Shown here piece after piece: positions 1 through 64,000 of a DNA stretch of 64,000 bases. Below the pieces are notes generated by a model. The model was not told the DNA's origin, made no database searches, and saw nothing but the letters and a program-made list of their open reading frames with translations. Source of the DNA: Amorphochlora amoebiformis (Eukaryota; Cercozoa; Chlorarachniophyceae); the NCBI GenBank assembly GCA_054601695.1, contig BAAHQB010000006.1, forward strand, positions 248,001 to 312,000. Reading direction: 5' to 3'. Made by a program: the position numbers and the translations under genes. Position 1 is the stretch's first letter. The number at the start of each line of letters is the position of its first letter.

Positions 1-41
1 TATGTGTGTGTGTGTGTGTATATTGTATATATATATACATA

Positions 42-81
<40 letters not shown>

Positions 82-136
82 AGAACATTACTTCCTTTTG
101 ACAGATTCTTCTTCAAACATCTTTAACTTATCCCAA

Positions 137-194
<58 letters not shown>

Positions 195-223
195 TATCCC
201 CAACCTATGTATATCTAATATTG

Positions 224-269
<46 letters not shown>

Positions 270-316
270 TATACATATATATTTATATATAATTGTAGAC
301 ATATGTATATACATAC

Positions 317-351
<35 letters not shown>

Positions 352-479
352 AACATAATATGCATACATATGTCAATATTATGTGTTACGAGAATTTCCC
401 GGGTTCCGATTATTGTGCTACTACACGTCTACTCTAAGGAACTGAAGGTAGTCTAGCCAGCCACTTCCTAGTTAGCTAG

Positions 480-5029
<4,550 letters not shown>

Positions 5030-5505
5030 GTTTCCCCCGACAAAATAATAATTAATTTGGGTAGAAAATTTAAATTTAGGTCGCCGACATTTTTAAAAAA
5101 AATATAAATTTACAAGCCGACAAATTTACAATGCCGATATTTTAAAAACAATCCATCCGACAAATTTAGAAAATTCCACGTGTCACCACGGCTTCGTGTC
5201 AACTCTGCTTCCGAGGGCGATACGGATGTCCTTACGAGGGATGGAGGAAATGGGCGACGTAGCTCTAAATAACGGTATTCACCTTAATAGCATTGTCATA
5301 TGAACAATATCTCGAAGAATCTACTCGCTCTCTTTCTCGCTCTGTTTCTCGCTCTATCTTTAAACCTTGAGATCAGGTTGTCCGGTTGTCTCTCACACCC
5401 GCCTTTCATCTCTTAATCTTGTTTGTGTTCTGCTCTCTCCGTCTCTCTTTGTCTCTTTATCTCTTTCTACGTGTCAGTTTTGATTTTCTTGCACACTTTC
5501 GGGTC
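5030..5505. promoter_or_regulatory. Divergent intergenic region between genes 1 and 2
   Basis: This is one of the few TA-free stretches. It lies between the minus-strand ATG at 5029 and the proposed plus-strand ATG at 5506, so it probably holds both promoters. It contains an A/T-rich part with repeated GCCGACA/CCGACAAATTTA words (5090-5170) and a CT-rich stretch (5310-5470) like a 5' leader. A 38-codon ORF at 5300-5416 on the plus strand begins with a hydrophobic Leu/Ala-rich run, but no splice site links it to anything. The promoter role is inferred from position only. Confidence 0.4.
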
Positions 5506-17634
<12,129 letters not shown>

Positions 17635-17722
17635 TTAAGCTTACGCTGCTGCATGAACCGTGGGCTAGTAAAAGAAGGTTTATGATTTGGCCAGATATAT
17701 ATACAAATATCCATATATATAT

Positions 17723-17755
<33 letters not shown>

Positions 17756-18078
17756 GTGTAATATTTCTAGTATTTCTAGATTTATCTAGTACAAGTAACA
17801 TATATCGTGTTACTATTAAATACATGTATTTGTAAACTTAATTCAACTACAGGAACCTAGGGAACTATACCAGTATTGGGGTGTGGTGCCGATTTTCAAG
17901 AGAACCATATCGTATCCTATTTATTCTTTAGAAGTTGGATGGGAGTTAGCCTGTGTATACTAGATAATCATCTTCCAACTCAAGTACTATGATCACTGTA
18001 AGGTAACGGACACACTATACAAATGAACTGTGAAATTGTACAGCTATAGCGGTCGCCAAGAACGTAAATACGTACTTA
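17635..18078. other. Convergent intergenic region between genes 2 and 3
   Basis: After the gene 2 stop there is one short TA tract and then about 330 bases of ordinary composition up to the proposed gene 3 stop at 18079. Two further plus-strand open readings with good acceptors occur here: 17853-17963 (begins EPRELYQYWGVV) and 18044-18128 (ends in a hydrophobic run and TAA). They could be alternative 3' exons of gene 2, but neither is forced by phase. Confidence 0.35.
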
Positions 18079-30221
<12,143 letters not shown>

Positions 30222-30234
30222 CTGAAAATATGTC

Positions 30235-30249
30235 CATATATGTTATATG

Positions 30250-30280
<31 letters not shown>

Positions 30281-30640
30281 ATCATATGTGTATATTATAT
30301 ATATATGTGTACATGCGTGGAAGGAGTCTGAAAATATGTCCATATATGTTATATGTGTATATTATATATATCATATGTGTATATTATATATGTACGTGTA
30401 CATGCGTGGAAGATGTCTGAAAATATGTCCATATATGTTATATGTGTATATTATATATGTGTATATATATATATTATATATTTTTATATATATATATCAT
30501 ATGTGTATATTATATATGTATGTATACATGCGTGGAAGAAGTCTGGAAATATGTCCATATATGCTATATGTGTATATTATATATATCATATGTGTATATT
30601 ATATATGTATGTGTACATGCGTGGATCGAATGTATATAGA
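30235..30640 (-). repeat. Acceptor-side echo array of gene 3 exon 30191-30221
   Basis: Four copies share the acceptor TTTTCAG and a few exon bases, followed by CCACGCATG. Spacing is about 80-130 bp, each with the same TCATATGTGTATATTATATAT intron segment. Confidence 0.8.
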
Positions 30641-30694
30641 TATGGTGTGAAGATATAATATGTACATATGCACAATGTGTAAACAAACGTTTAT

Positions 30695-30725
<31 letters not shown>

Positions 30726-30773
30726 ATATATATATATATATATAATATAATATATATATATATATATATTATA

Positions 30774-30815
<42 letters not shown>

Positions 30816-31148
30816 ATATATATTCATACAATCAGTACATCACAACACCTTACACACTCATAAACATACAGATATGTCTATGTATGTATGCATTGATACA
30901 CATTTATATATTTTCACTATATATAAAAAAACAAACAATCTAATAGTGCTCATACATATTTCATGAAAGAAAAAAAAAGTCGCGTATCGACTTTTTTTAT
31001 CCGAAATAATCCTGGCAAATAACCACCATAAATCATAGTTTTTACGCATAAATCTTTAGAAGAACGGGGTATATATTACGGCGTATCCTCCGAATTCAAA
31101 GCCAAGTCATCATTGTCCTAGAAACAAATTCAACACTATATATATACG

Positions 31149-31179
<31 letters not shown>

Positions 31180-32327
31180 CTTCATACATACTCTCATTCG
31201 CACACCTACACATTTGCATGCAATTTCACCTAAATCGTATATGAACAAGAATGCAAACTAGCCTTTCACATACCCCCCCACCTCCTTTCGACTCGGAAAA
31301 AAAAAATCGAAAAGAATTCTCGGAAAAACAAAAGAACGGCTTCATCTCGCCCCCCTTTCCCCTCTACAAATATGCCTCAATCGCTCTGAAATCGCTTTCT
31401 AACCTCTCTATCCAACCTTTTATGCTTCTGGGTACCCCACCCTCCGGAAGCAAAAAATAGCCGGAGACAAGATGCTTTCGACCTACATCGTTCTCCCCAC
31501 CCCTCGGAATCTAACTCCATCTTTCCTTTCTCCCAAGAAGGAGGATATTGTGAGAAAAAGGCTCTAATTTACCTCATCCTCCCCCCTTCGCGCGCTCGTC
31601 GACGTAGCTCCCATATTCGAAGCAAGATTTTGCCGGGTTACACACTGTTGTGTCACACTCTGTTATTTGTGACTTAGGTCACCTAGATATGTCACGATTG
31701 TCATACCCGCTGTCACGCTAAAATGTCACTTAACAATGCTACATAAGGCTGAATCACACTCTGTGAAGTCACGCAGATAGGTCACATATAATCTGGAAAC
31801 TTTTTCAATATCTTTTCGGCTTCTGGGGAGGTTGAAACGCCACTAGCTTTGGTTGTGCCCACCCCCTATTTCATGAGTATTTTAGGGAGATCTGGGTTTT
31901 CACATATGGAAAGTTTTCTGTTTATCTCTAAATCACGCCAAAAGGGTGAAATTTTCACGACCGGGGGGGGGGAAGTGGAAGAAGAGGGGAGATTGGCGGT
32001 TCGAATCTACCCAGCTCTCACACAGCTCTCTCGCCGTCTCTTTCCGCATTTTTTGCCTATCGAATGTTTTTTTGTGTAAATGTAGGTATGGAAGTGTAAA
32101 ATATTTTGTTGGAAAACCCATAGACAAAAGCACATATGTATATATATATATAATATTATATATATACATAATTTTATATACATATATATGTATATATATG
32201 TATATATATGTATATATACATTTATACGACGTATATCCAGGCATGCAAACTCCAAGCCTTCCATCCAGAGCAGTAGCTCAAAAGCGGCGTGAAACTGTCA
32301 ACTTAGGTACCGTTAACATATATATGA

Positions 32328-32367
<40 letters not shown>

Positions 32368-32479
32368 ATTATATATAAACACACACATGTACATTCCATA
32401 CGCAAAATACACGAAAAATTAAACTTAGGAAAGAGAGCATTCTCACTCATCGAACTTAAACGATGTTACCAGTACAACC

Positions 32480-32995
32480 CCAACACTAACCCAACCTAAC
32501 CCTAACCTAACCCTAACCAAAACTTAACCAAACCCTAACCCAACCCTAACCCTAACCAACCCTAACCAACCCTAACGCTAACCAACCCTAGGGTTAGGGT
32601 TGGGTAGGGTTAGGGTTGGTTAGGGTTAGGGTTGGTTAGGGTTAGGGTTGGTTAGGGTTAGGATTGGTTACGGTTGGTTACAGTTAGGGTTGGTTAGGGT
32701 TAGGGTTGGTTAGGGTTAGGGTTAGTTAGGGTTAGGGTTGGTTAGGGTTAGGGTTGGTTAGCTAAGCAACCCTAACCCTAACCCTAAGCCTAACCCAACC
32801 CTAACCCTAACCCTAACCCTAACCCAACTCTAACCCTAATCCAACCCTTCTAATTCAGAGAGCTTAGCGTAGGAGGCCAAGTTGGCCCTATCAACGAGGA
32901 GGCACCAACATAACCTCTAATCCTTAATTCCAACCCTCTCCCCCCTAAAACTAATCCAAATGCTAACTCTAACCCTAAACTTAACCCTCTAATAT
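32480..32995. repeat. Telomere-type block that inverts twice
   Basis: CCCTAA/CCAACCCTAA units run to 32588, switch to TTAGGG with TTGGTTAGGG variants to about 32765, then return to CCCTAA until 32848, with scattered CCCTAA-like units to 32995. The two inversion points can form long hairpins. Confidence 0.9.
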
Positions 32996-33118
32996 ACAGG
33001 TGCTTCTGACACTTCTCCTGAAATGCGACATGGAAGGGATAGAGGTAAATTCGAATCGAACAGCCTTAATAGTCCTATTCTAATGCGAAACTCCAACCTA
33101 ACGAACTGTAACCTGCAG

Positions 33119-55374
<22,256 letters not shown>

Positions 55375-55420
55375 CCTAATTTCCTTTGTCATCTTCATGA
55401 CAAAAATGTATGTATGTATT

Positions 55421-55466
<46 letters not shown>

Positions 55467-55474
55467 AAAACATA

Positions 55475-55720
55475 TATATACATATATATGTGTATATATA
55501 AATGCATATATATATATATATATATATATACATTTTTGTCATCCTGAAACAAGCATACCCATTAGTTGACGTATCGAGGTCATATATATATATAAAAATA
55601 CATATATATATATATTACATATATATATATATATATATATGTATGTGCACGAAAAATTTGAGATTTAGATAGATATATATATAAACATATATATACATAT
55701 ATATGTGTATATATAAATGC

Positions 55721-55752
<32 letters not shown>

Positions 55753-55900
55753 TATACATTTTTGTCATCCTGAAACAAGCATACCAATTAGTTGACGTAT
55801 CGAGGTCATATATATATATATATATATATGTATACATATATATATATTACATATATATATATATATATGTATGTGCACGAAAAATTTGAGATTTAGATAG
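55475..55900 (+). repeat. Tandem duplication of about 220 bp
   Basis: Two nearly identical units starting near 55475 and 55690. Both carry TTTTTGTCATCCTGAAACAA..., GACGTATCGAGGTCATAT and GTATGTGCACGAAAAATTTG. The second runs into the possible terminal exon at 55897. Confidence 0.85.
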
Positions 55901-55995
55901 ATAGAAAGCGAGAGAAAGTTGATATGAGAGTTATACTTGAAGAGGTATTTGTCGAAGAGATAGAGAAAAGCAGAGAGAGCGCAAGCCGAGAGTGA
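55897..55995 (+). CDS. Possible terminal exon, unlinked
   Basis: After acceptor GATTTAG the frame is open for 32 codons, [19 protein letters not shown] then [13 protein letters not shown], ending in TGA at 55993-55995. A GTATTT donor inside it could also end an exon after LEE. It would be an alternative C-terminus of gene 4, but the exon at 55228-55293 ends in phase 2 and this one needs phase 0, so a linking exon is missing. Confidence 0.4.
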   Translation: MDRKREKVDMRVILEEVFVEEIEKSRESASRE

Positions 55996-55999
55996 GAGA

Positions 56000-56253
56000 G
56001 ATTAAGAGAGATTGAGAGAGATTGAGAGAGATTGAGAGAGATTTCGTGAGATTGAGAGAGATTTCGTGAGATTGAGAGAGATTTCGTGAGATTGAGAGAG
56101 GAGAAGAGGAGGATAGAGAGAAGAGAGAGTGCGAGTTTTATATGTGAGTATCTATATAAATATATATATATATGTATATATGTACATATATATATGTGTG
56201 TGAGTGTGTATGTAAATATTATATATATATATATATATATATATTTATTCATG

Positions 56254-56285
<32 letters not shown>

Positions 56286-56324
56286 CATATGTATATATGT
56301 ATGTGTGTAAATATATATTTTATA

Positions 56325-56363
<39 letters not shown>

Positions 56364-56383
56364 TTATATTTATATAAATAGAT

Positions 56384-56464
<81 letters not shown>

Positions 56465-56674
56465 TGAAGAGTGTACGTGCGCGATGAATACGAAGAAATC
56501 GAGCTCTTTCTTAATTTCAAATTTAAATTTGAATTCTTTCTTTTTTTTTCCTTTAACTTTTTCGAATCTTTACTTTCAAAATTTTAAACATTTCGTCGAT
56601 TTTTTTTTTTCTTTTTTTTTTGGTTTAATTCTTATTTTTTCGAATTTTTTTTTTTTTTTTTTTTTTAAATATAT
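56000..56674. other. Gap between genes 4 and 5
   Basis: GA-rich tandem repeat (GAGATT/TCGTGAGATT words) to 56135, TA tracts to 56450, then a poly-T and AT-rich stretch (56500-56668) ending just before the proposed ATG at 56675. It is likely 3' and 5' flanking sequence. No gene was seen. Confidence 0.4.

Positions 56675-64000
<7,326 letters not shown>

Larger units (their letters stand above)
30222..33118. other. Divergent intergenic region between genes 3 and 4, with possible leader exons
   Basis: Apart from TA tracts at about 30700-30810, 31140-31180 and 32130-32370, this is mixed sequence: a poly-A/T-flanked hairpin at 30968-31000, a TGTCAC-rich stretch (31640-31790), a telomere-type block that switches strand (32480-32860), and two plausible plus-strand exons. 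Exon 32241-32306 (acceptor ATCCAG, donor GTACCG) is open as MQTPSLPSRAVAQKRRETV. Exon 33000-33044 (acceptor ATACAG, donor GTAAAT) has an in-frame TGA in the frame of the gene 4 ATG, so it fits a 5' untranslated leader exon. A 69-codon ATG ORF at 31251-31460 is unsupported by splice signals. The first coding exon of gene 3 should also lie here. Confidence 0.4.

Noticed and set aside
32000-32020. GGTTCGAATC, resembling a tRNA B box
   Set aside because: The flanks do not form a T-arm stem, and no acceptor or anticodon arms could be drawn.

Overview
The window looks like nuclear DNA of a microbial (protist-like) eukaryote. It is dominated by (TA)n microsatellite tracts, with interstitial telomere-type repeats (CCCTAA/TTAGGG)n and purine- or pyrimidine-only tracts. 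The many long ORFs spelling IYIYIY or LSLS are repeat translations, not genes. The short unique islands between TA tracts read instead as tiny exons (about 12-180 nt) with GT...AG borders. Donors are often GTATAT and acceptors often TATAG, so the TA tracts are intron filling. No in-frame stop reassignment is needed. The hexamer telomere unit does not fix the lineage.

Checking reading phase across exon borders by hand gives five gene models. Gene 1 (-, about 5029 to 480) is unassigned, starts at ATG 5029 and may end at 480. Gene 2 (+, about 5506 to 17634) is an alpha/beta-hydrolase-fold protein whose G-x-S-x-G-G elbow is split by an intron; it has a charged C-terminal extension. Gene 3 (-, about 30221 to 18079) is a four-transmembrane-segment protein with 18 phase-compatible exons. 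Gene 4 (+, 33129 to about 55299) is a multi-EF-hand protein of about 556 residues in 34 exons. Gene 5 (+, 56675 to beyond the window end) has a transglutaminase-like C-terminal half in which the expected catalytic Cys appears to be missing. Genes 1/2 and 3/4 are divergent, 2/3 convergent and 4/5 tandem. Links that do not close in phase are stated in each entry.

The most unusual observation is what I call 'exon-edge echoes'. Beside at least 15 exons lie one to eight truncated copies of one exon edge, separated by TA tracts. Copies carrying the acceptor plus the exon start lie upstream of the real exon; copies carrying the exon end plus the donor lie downstream. In several arrays the copies decay with distance, and many differences from the real exon are synonymous in the proposed frame, which independently supports strand and frame. 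This suggests repeated copying of exon/TA junctions inside introns.

All translations, phases and coordinates were made by eye. No similarity search was possible, so family names rest on motifs alone.
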